The notes under the pieces are model-generated. The model had not been told where the DNA came from and made no database searches. It saw only the letters and a program-made list of their open reading frames with translations. This document shows, piece by piece, positions 44,553 through 54,004 of a DNA stretch of 64,000 bases. The translations under genes were made by a program, and so were the position numbers. The DNA is from Hyphomonadaceae bacterium JAD_PAG50586_4. GTDB lineage: Bacteria > Pseudomonadota > Alphaproteobacteria > Caulobacterales > Aquidulcibacteraceae. The number at the start of each line of letters is the position of its first letter. Within the stretch, counting starts at the first letter, position 1. The stretch spans positions 1,327,944 through 1,391,943 of the forward strand of contig CP096134.1 of assembly GCA_023242925.1 (NCBI GenBank). Reading direction: 5' to 3'.

Positions 44553-45482
44553 TTAATTCTGCGCAGCCCGCTGCCGCGCCAATTCTTCCCGGAAGGCAGC
44601 CTCAAGTCGCGCATTGAGCGCCGGGAGCGCACGTGCATCGACAAACGCATTGGCGTCGCCCGCGACCTGACGGGCGCGGCGTTGGTCCATATCCATCATG
44701 CCAGGATGATTGGTGAGCAACACGTCGGCTTGGATCGCGCCGAAGCGCGCGAGGGTCGATTCAAAATCCGCGACGATACTCGGATAGGCAGGCGGCGCGA
44801 GGCTTTGGCCGGCGACGGTGGCGCTGCAATGGAACAGCGCACGATGTTCAGCGCCATCGGCGCCAGTGACATCCATCAGCCATGATGTGCAGCCCGGCGT
44901 ATGGCCGGGTGTGATCAGCGCCGTGAGCGAAACGCCGCCAAGCGTCAGCGCTTCGCCATCGCCAATGACCCGATCGACGCGGATCGCTGGGAAGGCGAGA
45001 TCTTCGGAAGGGCCATAAGGAAAGCGGCCCGCTTCAAGCGCGCCTCGGTCTGCTTCAGACGCCACCATCTCTGCGCCGCTCGCCAGCTGCAGCCGCGCCA
45101 AGCCAGCGGCGTGATCGACGTGCGCGTGGCTGTTCAGCAGAAGGCGCACGTCGCGCATGTGAAAGCCGAGCCGCTCGACATTGGCGATGATCTGGGGCGC
45201 GGTTTGCGCGAAGGCGCCGTCGAGCAGGATATGCCCGTCCGGCGTCGTGATGAGGTAAGCGCTAATGCCCTCGGCGCCGACATAATAGATGTTGCCGATC
45301 ACGTTGAAAGGTTCGATCGGCGTGTTCCACTCAAGCCAATCGTCGCTGAGCGCTTCGGCTTCGGCCGCCGCGATCTGCGCTTCGGTGGCGAGGGCGGTGG
45401 CGCGCGTTTGTTCTTGCACCGGTGCGGGCGCCGCGCAGGCGGCGAGAGCAATGAGTGCGAGTGCGGCGATACGAATGACCAT
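44553..45482 (-). CDS. Subclass B3-type metallo-beta-lactamase-fold protein
   Basis: 309 aa from ATG 45482. A lipoprotein-like signal ends at Cys16 (ALIALAAC). Zinc ligands in B3 order: HAHVDH (119-124), GHTPGCTSW with His194, and a distal TNHPG with His259. FHCSATVAG and LLDGAFAQTAPQIIANVERL match B3 enzymes. It is predicted to be periplasmic or lipid-anchored and may hydrolyse beta-lactams, though relatives with other substrates exist. It lies 51 bases after a TonB-dependent receptor gene, same strand. Confidence 0.85.
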   Translation of the reverse strand: MVIRIAALALIALAACAAPAPVQEQTRATALATEAQIAAAEAEALSDDWLEWNTPIEPFNVIGNIYYVGAEGISAYLITTPDGHILLDGAFAQTAPQIIANVERLGFHMRDVRLLLNSHAHVDHAAGLARLQLASGAEMVASEADRGALEAGRFPYGPSEDLAFPAIRVDRVIGDGEALTLGGVSLTALITPGHTPGCTSWLMDVTGADGAEHRALFHCSATVAGQSLAPPAYPSIVADFESTLARFGAIQADVLLTNHPGMMDMDQRRARQVAGDANAFVDARALPALNARLEAAFREELARQRAAQN

Positions 45483-45533
45483 AGACGCGGTGTAGCGAGC
45501 GCTTCTTCGCGCCGCAACACCGCGCACAAGTCG

Positions 45534-47666
45534 TTAGAAAGTCCCGCTCAGTTCCAGAATGAACCACGGCGCTTCGGCGAATTGACGCTCGCGCAGATCG
45601 AGGCGGTTGAGCGGGCCGTTGCGGTTGGGATTGGCGTTGTCGCCGAAGAAGCGGCGCTCACGGTTGATCGTGCCGTCGGTAATGTTGGCCGCCCACAGAC
45701 GCAGCTTCATGTCGTTCGGCAACGCTGTCGTTTCGACGAACACATCGACCCAAGGGCCTTCCTCGTTCGTATCGGTCTCGTTGAACCGATAGACTTGGAA
45801 TTCGCCTTGCTTGAAGACGCTGACGCCCCAGGCGAGGCGCAGGTCCGGCAAGTCCTGGCGGAAATTGACCTCGATCTCTGATTCCGGGGTTTGGGAAATG
45901 ATGCGCGCGTGGCCCGTCACGGGATCGGTGACCTCGCTGTTGCGCAGATAGCCCTCGATGGTCAGTCGACCGCCTTCGATGAAGCTGATCGGCGTGGAGA
46001 AATTGACGTCGAGTTGGGTCAGTTCGCCGTCGCCGATATTGCCGGGCGCGTCGAAGCGGAAGAAATCGTCGTCCGGATCGAGCGGATCCTCGTCCGGGTT
46101 CGGCGCGACGATCGGCACGAGATCGGCGACGTCGCTGATCTGACGATGTTGCAGCGTGAGGCTGAGGGCGGCGGCGCCGAAGCGCAGATCGGCGCCAATT
46201 TCAGCGATCCAGGCCGTGTCGGGCACGAGGTCCGGATTACCGCCATTGATCAGGCCGTCCGCGACAGCGGCGGCGGAGGTGAAGTCGCCGAAATCCAATT
46301 GGCCGACATCGCGATAGACACGCACGCGCGCTTGGTTGTTTTGCCCGAAGCTGCGCGACAATTGGATCGACGGCTTCCAGTAAGAAAGCTCGACCGTGTC
46401 ATTGGTGTCGCCGGTGAAGGTGAGCGTCGACGTTTCCCAAGCGAGGCGCGATTCAACCGTCCAGGTATCGTCACGGCGCCAGGTGTGGGTGCCGAACAGT
46501 TCAGCACGCTCTTCCTCGATCAGCACGTTGGCGTTCGGCAGATTGATGGCGACGCCGTTTTCGTCATAGACGAGCGATTGATCGAGTGAGTTGAACGCGC
46601 CTTCCGCGCCGAACTCGACACGATGCTGCGGCGTCAATGAACGCGAGAGCGAGGCGCGCAATATGCTTTCGCGCGATTCTTGTTCGAGCTCTTGCATGTA
46701 TGTGCCGACGATATTGCCGCTGTATTCGCCGTGATCTTCGCTCGAATATTCTTCGCGATTCATCAGGCCGATCAGCGCCAGCGACCATGGCCCGAAATCG
46801 CGATCGAAATTCACGCCGACCTCGACGCCGGGTTCGCGCTCTTCGAACACTTGCATCAGCTCGAAGTCGGGATTGTCGGCGGCATCATAGAACGGAAAGC
46901 CGTTCTCTGCTTCGAAGCTGAAGCCGCTCAATTGCGCATTGGCGGTGACGCGACCGCCGGCAAGCGGAAAGGCGAGATTGCCGTTGATCGAGCCTTCTTG
47001 AAAAATGCGTTCGGGCGAGGGCGTTTCGGCGCGCCCTGTGTAAACGCCGGCGCCATCATAGAAGCGCCGCCAGCCTGGCAGATCGCGATATGTGCTTTCG
47101 TAGCTTGCGCCCAGACCCCATTCGACTTGGCCGCTGCGGCCGCTGTACGAGAGCTCGCCGCGCGGCGCGGGCTCGCCATAGGAGGTGAGCTCAAAGCCGG
47201 CTTCCCAAACGCCGCTGCCGGCCGAGGCGGTGCGCACGATGTTCAGCAGCACGGATGCGCCGGACGCATCGCCCGCGACCTCGGCGCCGCGCAGCAATTC
47301 AATGCGTACGACTTGGCCGGCTGGGATGCGTGAGAGAATGCCGTCGAGTGATTGGCTCTTCGAACTGGGACGCAAGCCATCGATCAACAGATTGCCGACG
47401 GCGCCGGAGAAGCCGCGGCGGTCATCGCCGCCGTCGAGCGCGAAGCCCGGCGTTTGGCGCACCATGTCGAGCGCGGTTTGCGGATTGAATTGAGCGAAGA
47501 ACGCCGCGTCGTAGGCGACACGCCCGGCGGCGCTGGATGCGGGGACGACGGCGCAAGTGGGCGTCGGCGCGCAATCGGCCGAAGTCGTCGCTTCATTGGC
47601 CGCAGGTGTTTGCGCATAGGCCGCGCCCGTGAGCGCCAGCGCCGACACCATCATACGTCCCAACAT
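45534..47666 (-). CDS. TonB-dependent receptor
   Basis: 710 aa. Signal peptide (MLGRMMVSALALTGAAYAQ). The plug domain (about 50-145) has MVRQTPGFALDGGDDRRGFS, VGNLLIDGLRPSSKSQSLDG and VVRIELLRGAEV. A long Tyr/Trp-rich beta-barrel follows and ends WFILELSGTF with terminal Phe. No clear TonB box is seen near the N-terminus. The imported ligand is unknown. The gene heads a two-gene unit with the metallo-beta-lactamase gene. Confidence 0.9.
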   Translation of the reverse strand: MLGRMMVSALALTGAAYAQTPAANEATTSADCAPTPTCAVVPASSAAGRVAYDAAFFAQFNPQTALDMVRQTPGFALDGGDDRRGFSGAVGNLLIDGLRPSSKSQSLDGILSRIPAGQVVRIELLRGAEVAGDASGASVLLNIVRTASAGSGVWEAGFELTSYGEPAPRGELSYSGRSGQVEWGLGASYESTYRDLPGWRRFYDGAGVYTGRAETPSPERIFQEGSINGNLAFPLAGGRVTANAQLSGFSFEAENGFPFYDAADNPDFELMQVFEEREPGVEVGVNFDRDFGPWSLALIGLMNREEYSSEDHGEYSGNIVGTYMQELEQESRESILRASLSRSLTPQHRVEFGAEGAFNSLDQSLVYDENGVAINLPNANVLIEEERAELFGTHTWRRDDTWTVESRLAWETSTLTFTGDTNDTVELSYWKPSIQLSRSFGQNNQARVRVYRDVGQLDFGDFTSAAAVADGLINGGNPDLVPDTAWIAEIGADLRFGAAALSLTLQHRQISDVADLVPIVAPNPDEDPLDPDDDFFRFDAPGNIGDGELTQLDVNFSTPISFIEGGRLTIEGYLRNSEVTDPVTGHARIISQTPESEIEVNFRQDLPDLRLAWGVSVFKQGEFQVYRFNETDTNEEGPWVDVFVETTALPNDMKLRLWAANITDGTINRERRFFGDNANPNRNGPLNRLDLRERQFAEAPWFILELSGTF

Positions 47667-47836
47667 ATCTTCCCCCTATCGGACGCCGTCTCTCCCGCGG
47701 CGTGGGCGCGCTTCTGGTGCCCCATTGTTTCGGGATGATTTCAGCATTGTTTCTGGACACATTGCTGGGGGCGTTTTCAGGGCGTTTGGTCGTGCCTTGC
47801 GACGAGGGGGCGATTGTGTGCGACCACTGGAAAAGG

Positions 47837-47869
47837 AAAACGCCGCCGAGGCGAGCCCCGGCGGCGTTT
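47837..47869 (-). terminator. Intrinsic terminator of the Lys-rich mini-gene
   Basis: AACGCCGCCG (47839-47848) pairs with CGGCGGCGTT (47859-47868), ten pairs, and on the minus strand is followed by TTCCTTTT. It sits about 30 bases after the stop at 47897-47899. Confidence 0.85.
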
Positions 47870-47896
47870 GGAATTCCTTTGCAGGAAAGAAGAAGC

Positions 47897-47976
47897 TTAC
47901 TTCTTCTTGCCGGCCGGCTTCTTTGCAGCGGTCTTTTTGCCCGCAGCCTTCGACGCCGTTTTTTCTTCGCAGCCAT
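47897..47976 (-). CDS. Lys-rich H1-like mini-protein (one frameshift)
   Basis: A minus-strand ATG at 47976 follows GGGGAGG at ideal spacing. As read, the frame shifts after MAAKKK. Adding one A to the six-base A-run (T-run 47959-47964 on the plus strand) yields a 26-residue peptide made almost only of Ala, Lys, Gly, Thr, Ser and Pro (TASKAAGKKTAAKKPAGKKK), ending at TAA 47899-47897. This is the composition of histone H1/AlgP-like DNA-binding tails. A terminator follows. Too short for routine gene calling and further hidden by the indel. Confidence 0.65.
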
Positions 47977-48050
47977 GTGTACCTCCCCAGAACATTGGGA
48001 TGAACAAATCTCTGCTTCGATTCTCGAAATTGTAAATCGTGACTTCTGTT

Positions 48051-49472
48051 CTACATCCCGCCGACGGTCAGCCCGGTGATGTACAATGTGGGTTGGCCGA
48101 CGCCGACAGGCACGCTCTGCCCAGCTTTGCCGCACGTGCCCACGCCTTCATCCAGTTTGAGATCGTTGCCGACCATCGTCACGCGCGTGAGCGCCGACGG
48201 GCCGTCGCCAATCAGCGTCGCGCCCTTGATCGGATATTTGATCTTTCCGTCTTCGACATAATACGCCTCGGTGCATTGAAAGACGAACTTGCCAGAGGTG
48301 ATGTCGACTTGTCCGCCCCCGAAATTAACCGCGTAAACGCCGCGTTTCAGGTTCGCGAGGATTTCGCCTGGGTCTTTATCGCCGGCGGTCATGAAAGTGT
48401 TGGTCATGCGCGGCATCGGCCGATGCGCGTAGCTTTCGCGACGACCTGAGCCGGTGGGGGCTACCCCGCTGAGGCGCGCGTTCATGCGATCCTGCAGATA
48501 GCCTTTGAGGATGCCGTCTTCTATCAGCACGGTGCGCTGCGTCGGCGTGCCTTCGTCATCGATGGTGAGTGAGCCGCGGCGATTTTCGATCGTGCCGTCA
48601 TCCACAACTGTAACGCCAGGCGCCGCCACACGTTGGCCGACCATCCCGGAAAACGCGCTCGTGCCTTTGCGGTTGAAATCGCCTTCAAGGCCGTGGCCGA
48701 CGGCTTCGTGCAGCAGCACCCCCGGCCAGCCCGGCCCGAGCACCACGTCCATCTCCCCGGAAGGGGCGGCGACGGCGTCGAGGTTCACAAGTGCGATGCG
48801 CAGCGCCTCATCGGCCAACGCTTTCCAGCGCTCCGGAGAAATGAACACCTCATAAGGCTCGCGCCCACCAGCGCCGGCCGAGCCGGATTCACGGCGGCCA
48901 TCGCGCTCGACGGTGATCGAGACGTTCACGCGCACCAGCGGGCGGTGATCGGTGAGTTTGGCCCCATCGGGGCGCAGGATGGTGAGGCCGCGCCGCGCGC
49001 CGGCGAGGGTGGCCGCGACCTGGACGACGCGCGGGTCTTTCGCGCGGCAATAGGCGTCGATCTCGGCCAGCAGGTCGGTCTTGTCGGTGAAGAGCGGGGA
49101 CTCGATCGGATCGAAGTCGGCGTAGAGCTGGCGGTTCACCTTGGTCGGGCTCGCATCGAGCGTGCCGGTGTGTCCGAGCTTTACGGCGGCGGCGGCTTCA
49201 GCGGCGCGGCTGACGGCGTCCGTCTCCAGCACGCTGGCGTGGCCGTAACCGGCGCGCTCGCCGGCGACGACGCGCAGGCCGAAGCCTTGGGTGGCGTCGA
49301 ACGAGGCCGATTTCAGCCGGCCGTCGTCCCAGTAGAAGCTCTCGGTCTTGCTGTCCTCGACGAAGAGCTCACCGTCATCGGCGCCGTGGGTGGCGTCCGA
49401 GAGGATGCGGCTGGCGGCGTCCCAATCCATTTCGGCGGCTTGTTCGGGGGCCTTGCTCAGTCCGTCAGCCAT
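48051..49472 (-). CDS. tldD: Metalloprotease TldD
   Basis: 473 aa. Zinc motif HEAVGH (255-260) followed by GLEGDFNRKGTSAFSG, the hallmark of TldD. The C-terminal VNFGGGQVDITSGKFVFQC and LTRVTMVGNDLKLDEGVGTC are also typical. It works with PmbA (TldE, at 26312-27658) as a heterodimeric protease that processes small peptides such as microcin precursors and CcdA. The two subunits are unlinked here. Downstream of a TPR gene on the same strand. Confidence 0.96.
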   Translation of the reverse strand: MADGLSKAPEQAAEMDWDAASRILSDATHGADDGELFVEDSKTESFYWDDGRLKSASFDATQGFGLRVVAGERAGYGHASVLETDAVSRAAEAAAAVKLGHTGTLDASPTKVNRQLYADFDPIESPLFTDKTDLLAEIDAYCRAKDPRVVQVAATLAGARRGLTILRPDGAKLTDHRPLVRVNVSITVERDGRRESGSAGAGGREPYEVFISPERWKALADEALRIALVNLDAVAAPSGEMDVVLGPGWPGVLLHEAVGHGLEGDFNRKGTSAFSGMVGQRVAAPGVTVVDDGTIENRRGSLTIDDEGTPTQRTVLIEDGILKGYLQDRMNARLSGVAPTGSGRRESYAHRPMPRMTNTFMTAGDKDPGEILANLKRGVYAVNFGGGQVDITSGKFVFQCTEAYYVEDGKIKYPIKGATLIGDGPSALTRVTMVGNDLKLDEGVGTCGKAGQSVPVGVGQPTLYITGLTVGGM

Positions 49473-49572
49473 GTCGGCGCTCCTTCGGTCCGGGGAATTA
49501 CGTCTGATCCATATAGGGGCCGAGTCGGGCGGCGGCGCGCCCGGAACTCGCTTTCGGAAGCAGGGACGCAGA

Positions 49573-50184
49573 TTATGGCGTCGGCTCGTTCAGAACGGTC
49601 GCCAAATGATCGCGGCGGGTGCGGGCAAAGCGCGCCAGTTCGGCGCTGGCCGGGCCCCAGTCGGGCTGGATTTCCAGGGCCGTCGAATAATCCTCGTAGG
49701 CGCCGCGAAGGTCGCCCAAGGCCTCGCGGGCGGCGCCCCGGTTGAAATAGGCTTTGTGGGGCTCGCGGACGCCCAGCCCCAAGGCTTCGGTGATGGCGGC
49801 AATGGCGGGCCCATGCTGGCGCATCTGCACCAGCACCGCGCCACGATTGAGGTGGGCCTCGGCTTGGCGGCGGTCGATGCGAATGACTTCGTCGAAATCA
49901 GCGATCGCGGGCTCGTTTTCGCCCCGGCGCATGTGGGTGACGCCGCGATTGATCAGCAGCTGCAATTGCGTCGCCCGGTCGATGCGGCGGTAATTCAGCG
50001 CACGGGTGCATTCCTCCACGGTGCGGTCCGAGCTGTCGCCGGCGACCACAGCTTCGCTGCAGCGGCGGATATTGGCGTCGCTGCCGATCGTGGTGACGGC
50101 GCGGGGATCCTGCGCCGAAGCCGTTGCGGGCGCGAAAGTGAATCCCGCCACAAGCGCCGCTGCAATGAGCGACGTGTGAGTCAT
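49573..50184 (-). CDS. Secreted tetratricopeptide-repeat protein
   Basis: 203 aa from ATG 50184. A signal peptide (MTHTSLIAAALVAGFTFAPA, cleavage near ASAQ) is followed by about three TPR units; LINRGVTHMRRGENEPAIAD and AHLNRGAVLVQMRQHGPAIA are clear, with a third at AYFNRGAAREALGDLRGAYE. Two Cys precede the repeats. A periplasmic protein-interaction role is likely; partners are unknown. It is divergent from ctaC with 161 bases between. Confidence 0.8.
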   Translation of the reverse strand: MTHTSLIAAALVAGFTFAPATASAQDPRAVTTIGSDANIRRCSEAVVAGDSSDRTVEECTRALNYRRIDRATQLQLLINRGVTHMRRGENEPAIADFDEVIRIDRRQAEAHLNRGAVLVQMRQHGPAIAAITEALGLGVREPHKAYFNRGAAREALGDLRGAYEDYSTALEIQPDWGPASAELARFARTRRDHLATVLNEPTP

Positions 50185-50345
50185 GGCGGAGAAGCGCCTT
50201 GGAAGCCAAGCGCGGCTCATGCTAGCACCCCACCCGATTGGTGACTTACAGAACGGCAAGGCGCGGTCGAATGCCGCGCCCGCAGACTATAGGCGTGGGT
50301 CTCGGCTCGCGCCATACCGACGCTGAATCTTGAGGAGGCGAGAGC

Positions 50346-51236
50346 GTGAAGCGAGGGGCTTTGTTCGCGGCTGCAGCGAGCTTGATGTTCGCGAGCGGGA
50401 CTGCGCACGCAGCGTTGACCGGTCAGCCGACGCCGCGCGGTGTCGACTTTCAGCCGGCTGCGACTGAAATCATGCGCGAGATTCAAGAGTTTCATGGTCT
50501 GTTGTTGCCGATCATCGTCGCCATTTCGGTGTTCGTGCTCGTGCTCTTGTTGTGGGTCATGGTGCGCTACAATCGCCGCGCCAATCCGACGCCGAAGAAA
50601 TTCACGCACAACATGCTCGTTGAAGTGATCTGGACGGTGGTGCCCGTTCTTATCCTTGTTGCGATCGCATGGAAGTCATTCCCGCTCATCTACAAACAAG
50701 AACGCATTCCGGAAGCTGAACTGACGCTGAAGGTAACGGGCAATTCGTGGTTCTGGAATCTGGAGTATCCGGATCAAGGCGTCGCGATTGCGGCGAACTT
50801 GCTGCCGGAAGACGAAGCGCGCGCCGCTGGCCGTCCATGGCTGCTGGCGACCACCGAACCGCTGCTGGTTCCTGTGGATACCAATGTCCGCGTGCTCGTG
50901 ACCTCCAATGACGTCATCCATTCGTTTGCGATCCCAGCGTTCGGCATCAAGGAAGATGCAATCCAGGGCCGCGTGAACGAGACGTGGTTCAACGTCGAGG
51001 AAGAGGGCGTGTATTACGGCCAGTGTTCGGAGCTTTGCGGCTTGAACCACGCCTACATGCCGGTCGAAATCCGCGCTGTTAGTCGCGAAGAATTCAATCA
51101 ATGGATCGCAGCGCAGGGCGGCACGATCGCTTCTGCTGAAACGCCGGCAGCGCCGGAAGCTGCACCCGCCGCCGGTGAAACGCCCGCAGCGCCCGCCGCC
51201 GAACCGGCGACGCCGCCCGCGACACCCACGCGCTAA
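50346..51236 (+). CDS. ctaC: Cytochrome c oxidase subunit II
   Basis: 296 aa from a GTG start with GAGGAGGCG upstream. Signal peptide, then two membrane helices (about 52-72 and 92-112). The binuclear CuA site is CSELCGLNHAYM (Cys227, Cys231, His235, Met238) with His192 in VIHSF. The C-terminal tail is Ala/Pro/Glu-rich. It receives electrons from cytochrome c in the periplasm. First gene of the oxidase operon. Confidence 0.96.
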   Translation: MKRGALFAAAASLMFASGTAHAALTGQPTPRGVDFQPAATEIMREIQEFHGLLLPIIVAISVFVLVLLLWVMVRYNRRANPTPKKFTHNMLVEVIWTVVPVLILVAIAWKSFPLIYKQERIPEAELTLKVTGNSWFWNLEYPDQGVAIAANLLPEDEARAAGRPWLLATTEPLLVPVDTNVRVLVTSNDVIHSFAIPAFGIKEDAIQGRVNETWFNVEEEGVYYGQCSELCGLNHAYMPVEIRAVSREEFNQWIAAQGGTIASAETPAAPEAAPAAGETPAAPAAEPATPPATPTR

Positions 51237-51254
51237 GGATCGGAGAGCCACTTT

Positions 51255-52925
51255 ATGTCGCACGACGCTGCTCACACCGCTGATCATCACGATCATGATG
51301 ATCACCGCCCGAGCCTCTGGGATTGGAAGCGCTGGGTCTATTCGACCAACCATAAGGACATCGGCACGATGTACCTTATCTTCGCGATTATCGCGGGGTT
51401 GATCGGCGGCGCGCTTTCTGGCCTCATCCGTTGGGAATTGGCCGAGCCGGGCGTGGGCGTGCTCACGTCGCTGCCGTGGATCGCCGATGTCGACGCGGCC
51501 AAGCACTATTACAATTCGATCGTGACCTATCACGGCCTGATCATGATCTTCTTCATGGTCATGCCGGCGATGATCGGCGGCTTCGGCAATTGGTTCGTCC
51601 CGATCATGATTGGCGCGCCGGACATGGCGTTCCCGCGCATGAACAACATTTCGTTCTGGCTGCTGCCGGCCTCGTTCGCGCTCGCCGTGATCTCGATGAT
51701 TGTGCCGGGCAACGGCGATTATCCAGGCTTCGGCGGCGGATGGACGCTTTATGCGCCGCTCTCGACATCGGCGACGCACCATAGCGGGCCGTCGATGGAT
51801 CTCTTGATCCTCTCGCTCCACATCGCGGGCGCGAGTTCGATCCTGGGTGCGGTCAACTTCATCACCACGATCTTCAATATGCGTGCGCCGGGCATGACCA
51901 TGCACCGTATGCCGCTTTTTGCATGGTCGGTGTTGGTGACGGCGTGGTTGCTCGTGCTCTCGCTGCCGGTGCTCGCTGGCGCGCTGACGATGCTGTTGAC
52001 GGACCGCAATTTCGGCACGCAATTCTTCCAAGCGGCCGGCGGCGGCGATCCAGTCATGTACCAGCATCTGTTCTGGTTCTTCGGCCACCCGGAAGTCTAC
52101 ATTCTGATCTTGCCGGGCTTCGGCATGATCTCGCACATCGTGTCGACGTTCTCGCGCAAGCCGATCTTCGGTTATCTCGGCATGGCCTACGCCATGGTCG
52201 CGATCGGCGTGATCGGCTTTGTCGTGTGGGCGCACCACATGTACACGGTGGGCATGGGCCTCGATCTGGAGGCCTATTTCATCGCCGCCACGATGGTCAT
52301 CGCGGTGCCAACGGGCATCAAGATATTCTCGTGGATCGCCACCATGTGGGGCGGTTCGATCGACTTTAAGGTGCCGATGCTGTGGGCGATCGGCTTTATC
52401 TTCCTGTTCACCGTGGGCGGCGTCACCGGCGTCGTGCTGGCGAACTCGGGCGTCGATACCGCGCTGCACGACACGTATTACGTGGTCGCGCACTTCCACT
52501 ACGTGCTCTCGCTCGGCGCCGTGTTCGCGATCTTCGCGGGTTTTTATTATTGGATTCCGAAGATGAGCGGCTATCGCTACAACGGCTTCCTCGGCGGTCT
52601 GCACTTCTGGGTGATGTTCGTCGGCGTGAACATCATCTTCTTCCCGCAGCACTTCTTGGGTCTCCAAGGCATGCCGCGGCGCTACATCGATTATCCGGAA
52701 GCGTTCTCGTACTGGAACCACATCTCGTCGATCGGTTACGCGATCACGGCTGTGGGCGTGCTGATCTTCCTCATCACGGTGGTCGAGATGTTCATCGTGC
52801 GCCGTAAGGCCGGCGCCAATCCGTGGGGCGAGGGCGCCACCACGCTCGAATGGACGCTTTCATCGCCGCCGCCCTTCCACCAATTCAATGAGTTGCCGGT
52901 GATCAAGCCGGACACGCATCATTGA
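51255..52925 (+). CDS. ctaD: Cytochrome c oxidase subunit I
   Basis: 556 aa with twelve membrane helices. An N-terminal His-rich stretch is followed by [18 protein letters not shown]. Heme a ligand in TYHGLIM (His93); CuB/cross-link site [13 protein letters not shown] (His278, Tyr282); later [20 protein letters not shown] contains further heme and Cu ligands. It is an aa3-type heme-copper oxidase of the inner membrane. 18 bases after ctaC. Confidence 0.97.
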   Translation: MSHDAAHTADHHDHDDHRPSLWDWKRWVYSTNHKDIGTMYLIFAIIAGLIGGALSGLIRWELAEPGVGVLTSLPWIADVDAAKHYYNSIVTYHGLIMIFFMVMPAMIGGFGNWFVPIMIGAPDMAFPRMNNISFWLLPASFALAVISMIVPGNGDYPGFGGGWTLYAPLSTSATHHSGPSMDLLILSLHIAGASSILGAVNFITTIFNMRAPGMTMHRMPLFAWSVLVTAWLLVLSLPVLAGALTMLLTDRNFGTQFFQAAGGGDPVMYQHLFWFFGHPEVYILILPGFGMISHIVSTFSRKPIFGYLGMAYAMVAIGVIGFVVWAHHMYTVGMGLDLEAYFIAATMVIAVPTGIKIFSWIATMWGGSIDFKVPMLWAIGFIFLFTVGGVTGVVLANSGVDTALHDTYYVVAHFHYVLSLGAVFAIFAGFYYWIPKMSGYRYNGFLGGLHFWVMFVGVNIIFFPQHFLGLQGMPRRYIDYPEAFSYWNHISSIGYAITAVGVLIFLITVVEMFIVRRKAGANPWGEGATTLEWTLSSPPPFHQFNELPVIKPDTHH

Positions 52926-52940
52926 TTATGTGAGGCAGCC

Positions 52941-53849
52941 TTGGTCGATGTCACCGCCTCTCACCAACGCACAGCAAGCGCGAGCGATTACCTCGCGTTG
53001 CTGAAGCCGCGCGTGATGAGTTTGGTGGTGTTCACGGGGCTCGTCGGCTACGTGGCGGCGCCCGGCGCCGGTGATTGGGTGTTGGGATTTGCCGCAGTGT
53101 TCGCGATCGCGATTGCCGCTGGCGCGTCCGGCGCGCTCAACATGTGGTACGATAGCGATATTGATCTCATCATGACGCGCACGCGTTCGCGCCCGATCCC
53201 GTCGGGCCGGATCGATCGCGAAGAAGCGTTGATGATGGGGCTGACGCTGTCGGCCCTCTCGGTCGTGACGATGTATCTGGCCGCCGGCGCGCTCGCCGCT
53301 GGGCTGCTCGCGTTCACGATCTTCTTCTATGCCGTCGTTTATACGATGTGGTTGAAGCGCGCGACGCCGCAGAACATCGTCATCGGCGGGCTCGCGGGCG
53401 CGTTGCCGCCAGCGATTGCGTGGGCGGCCAAGACGGGTTCGCTCGGTATCGATCCGCTCCTGCTTGTCGCCATCATCTTCTTCTGGACGCCGCCGCATTT
53501 CTGGGCGCTGTCGCTGCTGCAGAAGGACGATTACGCCGCCGCAAAAGTGCCGATGCTGCCGGTGACGCACGGCGCCCAGGCGACGCGCGTTCAGATTTTC
53601 GCGTATTCGCTGTTGGTCGCGCCGCTCGCGGTGACGCCGGTGCTGACAGGGCTCGGCAACATGATCTACGCTGCGGTCTCTGTGCTGGGCGGCGCGATGT
53701 TCGTGTTCTTGGCCTATCGCGTGCTGCGCTCGAAAGCAGGCGAGGGTATTGCCGCCGACGATAAGCGCGCGCGCGATCTGTTCGGCTTCTCGATCCTTTA
53801 TCTGTTCATGCTGTTCGCCGTCATCTTCATCGAACGAGGGTTCGCATGA
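52941..53849 (+). CDS. ctaB: Protoheme IX farnesyltransferase (heme o synthase)
   Basis: 302 aa from a TTG start at 52941, directly after a GAGG. UbiA-type membrane enzyme: LLKPRVMSLVVFTGLVGYVA, first Asp motif NMWYDSDIDLIMTRTRSRPI, and FFWTPPHFWALSLLQKDDYA. It makes heme O for the oxidase by adding farnesyl to heme B. The stop overlaps the start of the small CoxF-like gene. Confidence 0.95.
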   Translation: MVDVTASHQRTASASDYLALLKPRVMSLVVFTGLVGYVAAPGAGDWVLGFAAVFAIAIAAGASGALNMWYDSDIDLIMTRTRSRPIPSGRIDREEALMMGLTLSALSVVTMYLAAGALAAGLLAFTIFFYAVVYTMWLKRATPQNIVIGGLAGALPPAIAWAAKTGSLGIDPLLLVAIIFFWTPPHFWALSLLQKDDYAAAKVPMLPVTHGAQATRVQIFAYSLLVAPLAVTPVLTGLGNMIYAAVSVLGGAMFVFLAYRVLRSKAGEGIAADDKRARDLFGFSILYLFMLFAVIFIERGFA

Positions 53850-54004
53850 ACGAGACCGTGACCCTGACGCCGGAAGAGCTGAAGGCCCGTAAGCGTCGCA
53901 ATATGTGGCTGGCGCTGTCGCTCGGCGCTTTCATCCTGCTCGTGTTCGCGATCACCGTGTCCAAGATGCAGGCCTACAGCTTGCTCGGGATCAGCGCCCA
54001 ATGA
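53846..54004 (+). CDS. Small cytochrome oxidase-associated protein (CoxF-like)
   Basis: 52 aa. ATG 53846 overlaps the ctaB stop, and its own stop overlaps the ctaG start, so translation is coupled. Polar N-terminus with ELKARKRRNMWLALSLGAF, then one membrane helix (about 22-40), then KMQAY. Genes of this size and layout sit between ctaB and ctaG in many alphaproteobacterial oxidase operons. Its exact role in assembly is not established. Confidence 0.75.
   Translation: MNETVTLTPEELKARKRRNMWLALSLGAFILLVFAITVSKMQAYSLLGISAQ

Noticed and set aside
43061..45482. Integrated conjugative element suggested by the VirD4-like gene
   Set aside because: No integrase, relaxase, attachment repeats, tRNA or composition change is present around it.
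50676..52721. Long open frame (about 680 codons) on the minus strand opposite ctaC/ctaD
   Set aside because: Very rich in Arg, His and Asp, lacks any domain pattern and lies exactly opposite two certain oxidase genes. It is a codon-bias shadow.
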